DNA of 64,000 bases from an uncultured Pseudomonas sp. (GTDB lineage: Bacteria; Pseudomonadota; Gammaproteobacteria; Pseudomonadales; Pseudomonadaceae): the NCBI RefSeq assembly GCF_913777995.1, contig NZ_CAJYVE010000041.1, forward strand, positions 1-64,000, written 5' to 3'. The translations under genes were made by a program, and so were the position numbers. Of the stretch, positions 1 to 8,034 are shown piece after piece (the stretch's first letter is position 1; each line of letters begins with the position of its first letter). Below the pieces are notes generated by a model that did no database searches, had not been told where the DNA came from, and worked only from the letters and a program-made list of their open reading frames with translations.

Positions 1-225
1 AAGATTCGCACCACTTCTTTCGCTTCACCTTAACTCGTTGATTCTCAAGGAGTTTTCGGTGCATTCCGCGTTGGAAGTGGTGCGCATTATAAGGACATCT
101 GAAAGGCCGTCAACTGTTAATTTCAAATCGACCTGAAATTAATCTACTGCGCACTATATTGCGCAAAGACGTGATTGCTGCGCATCATAGCCGTCATTCT
201 TCATATGTACTATCCAGAGCCCCTC
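1..225. other. Upstream region of the EamA exporter, no gene seen
   Basis: No coding frame is convincing here. The palindromic hexamer TGCGCA occurs at 149-154 and 160-165, flanking an AT-rich centre, and again near 179-184 just before the exporter gene. This spacing could form an operator, but no known regulator motif is matched. Confidence 0.4.
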
Positions 226-1110
226 ATGACTTCACCCCGCCGCCTTGCCCCCGTTCTCTTTCCCCTGGGGTTGCTGTTGATCGCCATGGCCTCCATCCAG
301 ACCGGAGCGTCGCTGGCCAAGAGTCTTTTCCCCGCAGTAGGGGCACAAGGCACCACGACCCTGCGCCTGGTATTCGCCAGCCTCATCATGATTCTGGTCC
401 TGCGCCCATGGCGAGCACGCTTCAACCCGCGCGCACTGAGCATGATCGTTTTCTACGGCATGGCACTGGGAGGCATGAACCTGCTCTTCTATATGTCGCT
501 ACGCAGCGTGCCCCTGGGGATTGCGGTAGCGCTCGAACTCACCGGGCCACTGACCGTCGCACTGCTGTCTTCGCGCAGGGCCATCGACTTCATCTGGATC
601 GGCCTGGCTGCAGCAGGGCTCTTATTGCTGATCCCGAGCAGCCAGACCGGCACATCCCTCGACCCAGTGGGCGCCGCCTATGCACTGGGTGCCGGCGCCT
701 GCTGGGCCGCCTATATCGTGTTCGGGCAGAAAGCCGGCGAGCACAATGGCGTTCAGACCGCCGCACTCGGCGTCATCGTCGCCACCTGCTTCGCTGCACC
801 TTTTGGCATTGCGCATGCAGGCTCTTCATTACTGGATGTATCACTCATACCCGCTGCGATCGGCGTCGCAGTGCTGTCGACCGCCCTGCCCTACAGCCTG
901 GAAATGGTAGCGCTGACCCGCATGTCGGCACGTACCTTCGGCACACTGGCAAGCCTGGAGCCCGTCTTCGCCGCACTCTCCGGCCTGCTGTTCCTGCAGG
1001 AACAGCTGAGCCTGCTGCAATGGATGGCCATCGGGGCAATCATTCTGGCCTCCATGGGCGTGACCTTTTCCAATACCCCGGAGCAACCCAAATGGGTGCC
1101 GGCCGACTGA
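226..1110 (+). CDS. rhtA: EamA/DMT-family exporter, RhtA-like (threonine/homoserine efflux)
   Basis: The 294-residue protein is almost wholly hydrophobic and splits into two similar halves of about five membrane segments, the layout of EamA-domain drug/metabolite transporters. The first half ends near residue 140 and the second carries the repeated pattern around AAYALGAGACWAAYI. Within the family it resembles RhtA, an inner-membrane exporter of homoserine and threonine; the substrate is inferred. The start at 226 is chosen because the 17 codons upstream are not hydrophobic and look like leader. The gene stands alone, with a small lipoprotein gene following on the same strand. Confidence 0.75.
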   Translation: MTSPRRLAPVLFPLGLLLIAMASIQTGASLAKSLFPAVGAQGTTTLRLVFASLIMILVLRPWRARFNPRALSMIVFYGMALGGMNLLFYMSLRSVPLGIAVALELTGPLTVALLSSRRAIDFIWIGLAAAGLLLLIPSSQTGTSLDPVGAAYALGAGACWAAYIVFGQKAGEHNGVQTAALGVIVATCFAAPFGIAHAGSSLLDVSLIPAAIGVAVLSTALPYSLEMVALTRMSARTFGTLASLEPVFAALSGLLFLQEQLSLLQWMAIGAIILASMGVTFSNTPEQPKWVPAD

Positions 1111-1275
1111 CCTGACACTGGCAGGCGCAAAAGGCGCTGGTAATTGTCATGCTTATGGGCGATGGTTGGGCAATGTCTGGGAAATGTCCCGGCCCGAACC
1201 ATTTCGAGGTTCCGGTCACTGGCACATACCCAGATATTCGAGCCGATTCAAAGACGTGGCCGGTTAAGGAACGGG

Positions 1276-1566
1276 ATGAAATACATCTTCATGCTTCTGG
1301 CGCTGATGACTGTAGCGGGGTGCACCGCAACATCCGCGCCGATCAAACAGACCAAACGCGGCATTCACATCAGTTGCTCAGGGCTCTCCTCTTCATGGGA
1401 GAAGTGTTACGAACAGGCGGTCAGCGTCTGTGAGTCCAGCCAGTACCGGGTGATCGCCAAGTCTGGCGACGTCGTCGAAGACCCTGGCGACTACCCCTTC
1501 GGGATCAACCCGGCAGGCTATACCAGCCGGAGCATGATCATCATCTGCAAGAAACCTCGCCTCTGA
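1276..1566 (+). CDS. Small lipoprotein, unknown function
   Basis: This 96-residue protein begins with a lysine-containing start and a hydrophobic stretch ending in the lipobox VAGC (Cys at about residue 16), so it should be lipidated and exported. The mature part has four further cysteines, one pair closely around SCSGLSSSWEKC, which could form disulfides in the periplasm. A purine-rich RBS (TAAGGA) precedes the ATG at 1276; the longer reading frame back to 1144 has no lipoprotein logic. I do not recognise a family. It converges on the aminopeptidase gene with a 12-bp gap. Confidence 0.6.
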   Translation: MKYIFMLLALMTVAGCTATSAPIKQTKRGIHISCSGLSSSWEKCYEQAVSVCESSQYRVIAKSGDVVEDPGDYPFGINPAGYTSRSMIIICKKPRL

Positions 1567-1578
1567 CCCCGCGCCGCC

Positions 1579-3387
1579 TCACACGGCGGCGGTTCTTTCC
1601 TGCAACCAGGCCAGGGCCGCCCCCTGCAACAGCGGGCTCAGACGCTCGCTGACCTGCGCATGATAGGCATTGAGCCAGGCCTTCTCTTCTCCCGTCAGCA
1701 TGCCAAGGTCCAGGCAGCGAGTATCGATCGGGCACAGGGTCAGGGTTTCGAAACGCAGGAACTCACCAAACTCGCTCTGCCCGGCTTCCTGATTGATCAC
1801 CAGGTTCTCGATCCGTACGCCCCAGCGCCCAGGCCGGTAGGTTCCGGGCTCGATGGAAGTGATCATGCCCGCCTGCATTGCCGTCTGCGGTGTGGTCGGC
1901 GCCTGATAGGCGATCACCTGCGGTCCTTCATGGACGTTCAGGAAATAGCCGACTCCATGACCGGTGCCATGGCCATAGTTAACCGAATCGGCCCAGATCG
2001 GCGCCCGAGCAATGGCATCGAGCAACGGCGAAAGAATGCCCTTGGGAAACTGGGCACGCGACAAGGCAATCACGCCTTTGAGCACTCGGCTGCAATCCTG
2101 CTTCTGCTCCAGGCTAGGCTGCCCGACCGGAACCATGCGAGTGATGTCGGTGGTCCCCCCCAGGTATTGACCACCCGAGTCGATCAGCAACAGTCCATCA
2201 CCTTCGATCTGCGCATGCTCGGCCTCCGTGGCACGGTAATGCGGCATGGCACCATTGGCGTTGAACCCGGCGATGGTCGCGAAGCTGGGGCAGACATAGC
2301 CAGGCCGACGCTTGCGCGCCTCGCCCAGTTGCTCATCGATAGTCAACTCGCTGACCGGCTCCCGGCCCAGAGCGCCATCGAGCCAAGCGAAAAACTCGCA
2401 AAGTGCCGCACCATCCTGCTCCATCGCACGACGGATATGTCGCGTGTCTTCCTCACTCTTGCGCGACTTGAACAAGGTGCTGGGATTCAACCCTTCCACC
2501 AGGCTGACTTCGCTGTCGAGATAATCGAGCAGGCCACAGGTTACCCGCGCCGGGTCGACCAGCATGCGTGCACTACCGGGCACTTCGCGCAGGGCTGCAC
2601 CGATCTGGGTGTACTCCAGCAGTGAAACGCCATCGCGCTCCAGGCTCTCGCGGACGAAGCGGCTGACCTTGTCACCGCCCACGAACAGCGTGACGCTTTG
2701 CGGACCGATCAGCGCGAAGGCGATGAACACCGGGTTATAGGAGACATCCGAACCCCGCAGGTTGAACAGCCAGGCGATGTCGTCGAGGGTGGCGATGAAG
2801 TGCCAATCCGCACCGCGCTCGGCCATGGTTTCACGCACTCGGCGGATCTTCTCCACACGCCCGACCGATGCCTGCGGTGGCAGGTGCTCGTAAACCGGGT
2901 TGGCCGGCAAGGCAGGCCGGTCTTTCCACAATTCGAGAAGCAGGTCCACATCGGTACGCAGCCGGGCGCCCCGTTCGTAGAGCTTGCTGGCCAAGGTACG
3001 CGAGGACGCCACGGCCAGCACTGCACCGTCGACGGCGACCACGGTGTCGGCCACGGCCTGGTCGGCCAGCCATTCCAGTGGCCCCTGCTGGCCAGGCATC
3101 AGCTTGACCAGTTCGATACCGCTGCCGGCCAGCTCCTTGAGGGCCTGTTCCCAGTAACGGCTGTCGGCCCACAGGCCTGCAAAGTCCTGGGTGATGACCA
3201 GCGTCCCGACCGAACCGTTGAAGCCCGATAGCCATTGGCGTCCCTGCCAGTAGCCAGGCAGGTACTCGGAGAGGTGTGGGTCTGCGGACGGAACCAGCCA
3301 GGCATCGATAGCCTCGCGCTGCATGATCGCGCGGGCCCGCGCCAGCCGCTGCGCGACCACGCCGTTGGCATTGGTGTGTGTAGTCAT
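1579..3387 (-). CDS. Xaa-Pro aminopeptidase (M24B, long form)
   Basis: At 602 residues this is the long, three-domain aminopeptidase P type: two creatinase-like N-terminal domains (about 1-310) and a C-terminal pita-bread metallopeptidase domain. The expected metal ligands are visible: Asp in LLIDSGG and in TTDITR (about residues 400-415), His in HGTGHGVGYF (about 480), and Glu in TSIEPGTY and GVRIENL (about 512-526). It should release N-terminal residues preceding proline in the cytoplasm using two divalent metal ions. A good RBS (AGGAGAGGG) lies just upstream of the ATG at 3387. It is transcribed away from exopolysaccharide cluster 1, sharing a 650-bp spacer with it. Confidence 0.9.
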   Translation of the reverse strand: MTTHTNANGVVAQRLARARAIMQREAIDAWLVPSADPHLSEYLPGYWQGRQWLSGFNGSVGTLVITQDFAGLWADSRYWEQALKELAGSGIELVKLMPGQQGPLEWLADQAVADTVVAVDGAVLAVASSRTLASKLYERGARLRTDVDLLLELWKDRPALPANPVYEHLPPQASVGRVEKIRRVRETMAERGADWHFIATLDDIAWLFNLRGSDVSYNPVFIAFALIGPQSVTLFVGGDKVSRFVRESLERDGVSLLEYTQIGAALREVPGSARMLVDPARVTCGLLDYLDSEVSLVEGLNPSTLFKSRKSEEDTRHIRRAMEQDGAALCEFFAWLDGALGREPVSELTIDEQLGEARKRRPGYVCPSFATIAGFNANGAMPHYRATEAEHAQIEGDGLLLIDSGGQYLGGTTDITRMVPVGQPSLEQKQDCSRVLKGVIALSRAQFPKGILSPLLDAIARAPIWADSVNYGHGTGHGVGYFLNVHEGPQVIAYQAPTTPQTAMQAGMITSIEPGTYRPGRWGVRIENLVINQEAGQSEFGEFLRFETLTLCPIDTRCLDLGMLTGEEKAWLNAYHAQVSERLSPLLQGAALAWLQERTAAV

Positions 3388-3484
3388 TCCCTCTCCTGCT
3401 GATTCGGTTTCATTTCATTGCCCGCAGATAATGGAACACCCGCCAGGACGGGGCAACCGTCGTCGGCCTGCCGTTGCGCGCCGT

Positions 3485-3520
3485 TGTCAGGGACCTGAAA
3501 AAAACCGTCAGGTCCTGACA
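3485..3520. repeat. Long inverted repeat, 13-bp arms
   Basis: TGTCAGGGACCTGA (3485-3498) and TCAGGTCCTGACA (3508-3520) are reverse complements apart from one extra G in the left arm. The loop is an A-rich stretch of 9 bases. It sits about 100 bp upstream of the aminopeptidase start and 125 bp upstream of the predicted cluster 1 promoter, so it may be an operator or a structured end; no T-run follows. Confidence 0.55.
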
Positions 3521-3643
3521 GGCATAAAGTTGTCGAGGCGGCGACATATGAATGACGCCTTTATATCGACGCTTTTTAATTCAATTACTTAGCGTTACTT
3601 CCTGATACTTATCAAAAATTTAACAGGAATTTGACGAAATAGT

Positions 3644-3674
3644 TTGACAGATGGCCAGACACCCTCAATATATA
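3644..3674 (+). promoter_or_regulatory. Predicted sigma-70 promoter of exopolysaccharide cluster 1
   Basis: A perfect -35 hexamer TTGACA (3644-3649) is followed after 17 bp by AATATA or after 19 bp by TATATA. Transcription from here would give a leader of about 360 nt before the aminotransferase gene, long enough to place the ops element well inside the transcript. AT-rich sequence just upstream includes a weak FleQ-like half match at 3611-3624. Confidence 0.5.
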
Positions 3675-4038
3675 GGTCTGTCTGAAGATTCCCAGCTTGT
3701 ATGCCAGCGCCACAGAGCACTGCATCGGAATCCTCGCCTTGACTCCCTACCGAAGTACCTCTGGACGTTAGTTGTTTCCTCCGTGCGGCCTCGCACGGCT
3801 GGATGCCTGTCGACTCGCATCGTCTTCTGACCCGGCTGGATGCCTCCGGCCTGGCGGTAGCTTTGCCCAGTTCTTTCCGACCGCCGCGCCTGCCATGGCC
3901 TTGGTCGTTCAAGCCTGCTGCCGGAGACCTGGTCTTCTGGCGGTAGCGTGCCCGAACAATCGCCCAATCCGACACGGCCGCCCGACCAGGCGGAGCCTGC
4001 CGTCATTGCGCATTGCCACGACCGACATGGAGGTTCAG
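3675..4038 (+). promoter_or_regulatory. Long untranslated leader of exopolysaccharide cluster 1
   Basis: No gene is supported in this stretch. It carries a 13-bp direct repeat CGGCTGGATGCCT at 3796-3808 and 3833-3845, the octamer GGCGGTAG at 3853-3860 (which can pair with ACCGCC at 3880-3885), the full ops element at 3939-3950, and a short CCGCC/GGCGG hairpin at 3978-3993. The arrangement resembles the JUMPstart leaders of RfaH-controlled operons, although the rest of the classical JUMPstart consensus is not recognisable. Confidence 0.55.
3939..3950 (+). promoter_or_regulatory. ops element (RfaH recruitment site)
   Basis: The sequence GGCGGTAGCGTG is identical to the 12-base enterobacterial ops element that pauses RNA polymerase and loads RfaH. 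It lies on the coding strand, 89 bases before the first gene and inside the predicted leader. An RfaH/NusG paralogue is encoded in the same operon at 11081-11572, which makes chance an unlikely explanation. Confidence 0.75.
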
Positions 4039-5151
4039 ATGATTAACGTGACCAAGACTTACCTGGGCGACATCGACCAATTCAAGCGCTACGTCGAAGG
4101 CATCTACAGCCGCGGCTGGCTGACCAACCACGGCCCGCTGGTCATGGAACTGGAAGCCCGCCTGCGCGACTTCCTGGGTGTCCGTCACGTGATCCTTACC
4201 AACAACGGCACACTGGCGTTGCAGATCGCCTACCGAGCCCTGGGGCTGAGCGGCAGCGCAGTGACCACACCGTTCAGCTTCGTCGCCACCAGCAGTTCGT
4301 TGCAATGGGAAGGTATCCGTCCGGTGTTCGCCGATATCGATCCGCACACCTGGAACCTCTCGCCACAGAAAATAGAAAGCGCCATCCAGAGCGACACCAG
4401 CGCCATTGTCGCCACCCATGTGTTCGGCAACCCCTGCGCGGTGGAAGCCATCGAGGCGATCGCCCGGCAACGCAACCTCAAGGTGGTCTATGACGGCGCA
4501 CACGCCTTCGCCGTCCGCCATGCCGGGCGCTCCGTATATCGCTGGGGCGATATCAGCACCCTGAGCTTCCATGCCACCAAGCTGTTCCACACCATCGAAG
4601 GCGGCGCCATCGTCACCAACGACGACGAACTGGCGCAACGCGTCAAGCTGCTGTGCAACTTCGGCATCGCCGACGTCGACCGCATCGAAAGCATCGGCAT
4701 CAACGCCAAGCTCAATGAGTTCTGCGCAGCGATGGGCCTGTGCATCCTCGACGACCTCGACCACATTCTCGACGCACGCGCCGAAATCGCCAGGCGCTAC
4801 CGCTCGCGCCTTGGCCAGTATCTGGACCTGCAACAGCCCGCCGCCGACAGCCTTCTCAACCACAGCTACTTTCCGGTCGCCCTGCGCGATGAGCCGCAGC
4901 TGCTCAAGGCCCGGGCCGCCCTCAACGCCCAGGGCATCAACCCGCGCCGCTACTTCTACCCCTGCCTCGACACCCTGGAATACCTGCAACCGCAGCAGGG
5001 CCAGCCATTCGCCCGGGCCCTCAGCGACCGGGTGCTGTGCCTGCCGATCTACCCCGGCCTGCACCCCGAAGACCAGGATCAGGTCATCGAAACGCTGCTG
5101 CACAGCTGCAGCCCGCACACCGCCAGCTCGGCCATGGCCGAAATCGGGTAA
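4039..5151 (+). CDS. DegT/DnrJ/EryC1 aminotransferase, VioA-like
   Basis: A 370-residue PLP-dependent sugar aminotransferase. The N-terminus (MINVTKTYLGDIDQF, then WLTNHGPL and NNGTLALQ) closely follows VioA, which makes dTDP-4-amino-4,6-dideoxyglucose (dTDP-viosamine). The PLP lysine is in SFHATKLFHT and the cofactor Asp in VVYDGAHAF. The start at 4039 is preferred over 4027 because GGAGG sits just before it. It is the first gene of cluster 1, behind a long leader with an ops site. No gene for making the dTDP-4-keto sugar substrate is present nearby, so this must come from elsewhere (for example rmlAB). The exact sugar product is inferred. Confidence 0.85.
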   Translation: MINVTKTYLGDIDQFKRYVEGIYSRGWLTNHGPLVMELEARLRDFLGVRHVILTNNGTLALQIAYRALGLSGSAVTTPFSFVATSSSLQWEGIRPVFADIDPHTWNLSPQKIESAIQSDTSAIVATHVFGNPCAVEAIEAIARQRNLKVVYDGAHAFAVRHAGRSVYRWGDISTLSFHATKLFHTIEGGAIVTNDDELAQRVKLLCNFGIADVDRIESIGINAKLNEFCAAMGLCILDDLDHILDARAEIARRYRSRLGQYLDLQQPAADSLLNHSYFPVALRDEPQLLKARAALNAQGINPRRYFYPCLDTLEYLQPQQGQPFARALSDRVLCLPIYPGLHPEDQDQVIETLLHSCSPHTASSAMAEIG

Positions 5152-5156
5152 TCCGC

Positions 5157-6653
5157 ATGTCGGTGATTCGCAATACGGCGCTCAACTATGTCGGGCAGGC
5201 CTACGTGATGCTCGTCGGCATCGCGATCATGCCGTTCTACCTCGCACACCTGGGCGCCGAAGCCTACGGCCTGATCGGCTTTTTCACCGTGCTGCAAGCC
5301 TGGTTGCTGCTGCTCGATGCCGGGTTGTCGCCCAGCCTGGTACGTGCCGTGGCGCGGCAGAGCACGGACCCCATGGCGCACCGGGCGACGGGTCGGCTGC
5401 TACGTTCGTTCGAGTGGCTGTTTCTGCCCCTGGCCGCAGGTTGTGTCATGGCCGTGGACCTGGCCAGCCCATGGATGGCCAACCAGTGGCTGAATGTACA
5501 GCAGCTTTCAGCGCAGACCGTCAGCGAATGCATCGCGCTGATGGGTGTGGTAATCGCTCTGCGCCTATACGCCACCCTCTACCGCAGCGGCCTGCAGGGC
5601 CTGGAACAGCACGCCTGGCTCAACGCTGCGAATGTGGCCATTGCCAGCCTGCGCTACTTCGGCGCCTGGTTGCTGGTCAGCGATTTTTCCCAGGATGTGC
5701 GCGACTTCTTTCTGTTCCAGGTCGCGGTCAGCCTGGTCGAAACCCTGCTGTTCGCCACCAGGGCCTGGCAGCAGCTGCCCGCACGCCTGGCCTGCTTCGA
5801 CATGCCCCAGTTGCGCCAGGTCCTGCCCTTTGCCGCCGGCATGTCACTGACCGCCGTGCTCTGGGTGGTGCTTACCCAGCTGGACAAGGTGCTGCTGTCC
5901 GAGCGCCTGCCCCTCGCGGAATACGGCTATTTCTCGCTGATTGCCCTGGTCGCCAACGGCCTGCTGACCCTGACCAACCCGCTGGTGCAGACCTTGCTGC
6001 CGCGCCTCACCCGGCTGCTTGCCGAAGGTCGGGAGGCTGACATGCACGGCCTTTACCTGGCCGCCCATCGCTTTGTCTGCACCTTGCTGTTCCCGCTCGC
6101 GGGGGTGATTGCCCTGCACGGCGAAGCGCTGATCCTGGCTTGGACCGGCGATATCGCTGCAGCACGCTGGAGCCAGCCCGTGCTGGGCTGGTACGCCGTC
6201 GGCAGTGCGGTGATGGCCATCAGCGGATTCCAGTTCTATCTGCAGTACGCCCACGGGCAGATGCGCCTGCATGTGGTTTACAGCCTGGTCTCGGCGCTGA
6301 TCACCGTGCCGGTGATGATCTGGGCGGTCGCTGCGCTGGGCGTGCTCGGCGCCGCCCTGGCCTGGACCGCACTGCGCCTGGTGTCACTGGCCCTGTGGCC
6401 GTTGATCGTGCACCGCCATCTGGCGCCGGGCATCCATGGCGTCTGGCTGCGCGACCTGCTGCGCATTACCGCCATGACTGCGCTGGGCCTGGCGTTGAGC
6501 GCCCCGCTGTTCGAGCTGATCGCCGGCGGCGGACGCGCCGGTCTGCTGCTGGCCCTGGCGGCCAGCGGCCTGCTCACCCTGGCACTGGTCGCCCTCAGCG
6601 ACCGACCGCTGGTGCACAAGATCCTCCTGACCCTGAGCAAACCGAGTACCTGA
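5157..6653 (+). CDS. wzx: Wzx-type polysaccharide flippase (MATE/PST family)
   Basis: This 498-residue inner-membrane protein has about 12-14 hydrophobic segments along its whole length and the PST-family opening (NYVGQAYVMLVGIAIMPF, with LGAEAYGLIGFF shortly after). Wzx proteins flip lipid-linked oligosaccharide repeat units to the periplasmic face. The ATG lies 5 bp after the aminotransferase stop, so the two are translationally close. It is the only flippase in cluster 1; no Wzy polymerase accompanies it. Confidence 0.85.
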   Translation: MSVIRNTALNYVGQAYVMLVGIAIMPFYLAHLGAEAYGLIGFFTVLQAWLLLLDAGLSPSLVRAVARQSTDPMAHRATGRLLRSFEWLFLPLAAGCVMAVDLASPWMANQWLNVQQLSAQTVSECIALMGVVIALRLYATLYRSGLQGLEQHAWLNAANVAIASLRYFGAWLLVSDFSQDVRDFFLFQVAVSLVETLLFATRAWQQLPARLACFDMPQLRQVLPFAAGMSLTAVLWVVLTQLDKVLLSERLPLAEYGYFSLIALVANGLLTLTNPLVQTLLPRLTRLLAEGREADMHGLYLAAHRFVCTLLFPLAGVIALHGEALILAWTGDIAAARWSQPVLGWYAVGSAVMAISGFQFYLQYAHGQMRLHVVYSLVSALITVPVMIWAVAALGVLGAALAWTALRLVSLALWPLIVHRHLAPGIHGVWLRDLLRITAMTALGLALSAPLFELIAGGGRAGLLLALAASGLLTLALVALSDRPLVHKILLTLSKPST

Positions 6654-6656
6654 GCC

Positions 6657-7592
6657 ATGGATGCCTTTGCCCGCCCCGCGCGCCCCGAATCGCCGCAGCC
6701 TCCGCTGTTGAGCATCGTCTGCCCGGCCTACAACCAGGAAGCCTTCATCGCCCAGACGCTGGATGGTTTCCTGGCACAGCAGACCGATTTCGCCTTCGAG
6801 ATTCTGGTCAACGACGACGCCTCCACCGACGGCACCGCGCGCATCATCGCGCGCTATGCCGAACGCTACCCGCACATCATCCGGCCCTTCTACCACGAGC
6901 AGAACCAGTTTCGGCAGGGCAAACCCTGTGTGCCGGCGCTGTTCCTCGAAGCCCGGGGGCGCTACATCGCCTTCTGCGAAGGCGATGACTACTGGACCGA
7001 CCCGCGCAAATTGCAGTTGCAGGTGGACTTTCTGGAGCGCAACCCCGACTACGTGATCACCTATCACGACGCGATCGCCTTCGACGACAAGCGCCAGTAC
7101 GGCGTGCAGTTGCAAGGCGAACTGCGCCGCGATGCCAGCGCCCTGGAACTGCAGAAGGCCCGCCCCATCTCGACCCTGACCACCTGCTTTCGCAACGTGC
7201 TGACACGCATGCCGCCGGAACTGCAGATCCAGGTCGCCCCGCTCAACGACCTGTGCTGGTGGTCGCTGCTGGGTGCCTACGGCAAGGGCAAGTTCATGGA
7301 GCAGATCAAGCCGGCGGCCTACCGCCTGCACCCCGGCGGGATCTTTTCCATGCGCAGCGACAAGCGCAAGTTGCACATGAGCCTGCAGACCTGCTCCAGC
7401 CTGGCCAACTACTACCACCGCCTGGGCAACCAGGCACTCTACGAGCATTTCCTGGTGCAGAACGTCTGCCTGTCACTGGCCGCGCTGTCACCTCGACACA
7501 AGTTCCAGGCGCTGCTGCAGACCGCCGTCAACGTGCTGGTCAATCTGGGGCGGCGTTTGCGCCTGCCTGGCAGGAGCGCCCATGTTCAGTGA
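6657..7592 (+). CDS. Family 2 glycosyltransferase
   Basis: A 311-residue GT-A fold enzyme. The N-terminal core shows LSIVCPAYNQEAFIAQTLDG, the nucleotide-sugar-binding NDDASTDGT and the metal-binding FCEGDDYW, all typical of GT2. The WTDPRKLQLQ segment is common in GT2 enzymes of O-antigen and capsule clusters. It should transfer a sugar to the lipid-linked intermediate in the cytoplasm; donor and acceptor cannot be told. It follows the flippase gene by 3 bp and overlaps the phosphatase gene by 11 bp, so it is translationally coupled. Confidence 0.85.
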   Translation: MDAFARPARPESPQPPLLSIVCPAYNQEAFIAQTLDGFLAQQTDFAFEILVNDDASTDGTARIIARYAERYPHIIRPFYHEQNQFRQGKPCVPALFLEARGRYIAFCEGDDYWTDPRKLQLQVDFLERNPDYVITYHDAIAFDDKRQYGVQLQGELRRDASALELQKARPISTLTTCFRNVLTRMPPELQIQVAPLNDLCWWSLLGAYGKGKFMEQIKPAAYRLHPGGIFSMRSDKRKLHMSLQTCSSLANYYHRLGNQALYEHFLVQNVCLSLAALSPRHKFQALLQTAVNVLVNLGRRLRLPGRSAHVQ

Positions 7593-8034
7593 CGTACTGG
7601 TGGTCTGCGTGGGCAATATCTGCCGCAGCCCGATGGCCGAGGCCATCCTGCGCCAGCGCCTGGCGGGCAGCCGTATCAGTATTCGCTCGGCAGGCCTGCG
7701 CGCCTTGGCCGGCGCCCCCATGCACGAGCTGGCCCAGGCGGTGCTGCACGACCACGGCGTGCCGTCGCCCGGTCACCAGTCGCGACAGCTCGACCGGCCC
7801 ATGCTGCGCCGGGCGCAACTGGTCCTGGCGATGGAACGTACCCACCTGGACAGGCTGCTGCACCTGGCCCCGGAAATACGCGGCAAGGCCTTCCTGATCA
7901 GCCAATGGCAACACCCCAGCGAAGTTGCCGACCCCTACCGCCAGCCCAGAGCGGCTTTCGAGCAGGCCTACCAGCTGCTGTGGCGCAGTGTCGGCGACTG
8001 GCTTCCTTACATTGAGTCGGGAGATCCGAAATAG
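7582..8034 (+). CDS. Low-molecular-weight protein-tyrosine phosphatase (Wzb-like)
   Basis: A 150-residue LMW-PTP. The P-loop CVGNICRS places the nucleophile at Cys9 and the phosphate-binding Arg at 15; the general acid is Asp117 in the conserved DPY motif. Wzb-type phosphatases dephosphorylate the partner tyrosine autokinase and allow cycles of export. The next gene, starting immediately after the TAG stop, encodes that kinase. The RBS CAGGAG lies inside the end of the preceding glycosyltransferase gene. Confidence 0.92.
   Translation: MFSDVLVVCVGNICRSPMAEAILRQRLAGSRISIRSAGLRALAGAPMHELAQAVLHDHGVPSPGHQSRQLDRPMLRRAQLVLAMERTHLDRLLHLAPEIRGKAFLISQWQHPSEVADPYRQPRAAFEQAYQLLWRSVGDWLPYIESGDPK

Noticed and set aside
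3611..3624. ATCAAAAATTTAAC as a FleQ box upstream of cluster 1
   Set aside because: Only 10 of 14 positions match in an AT-rich stretch, which is weak evidence.
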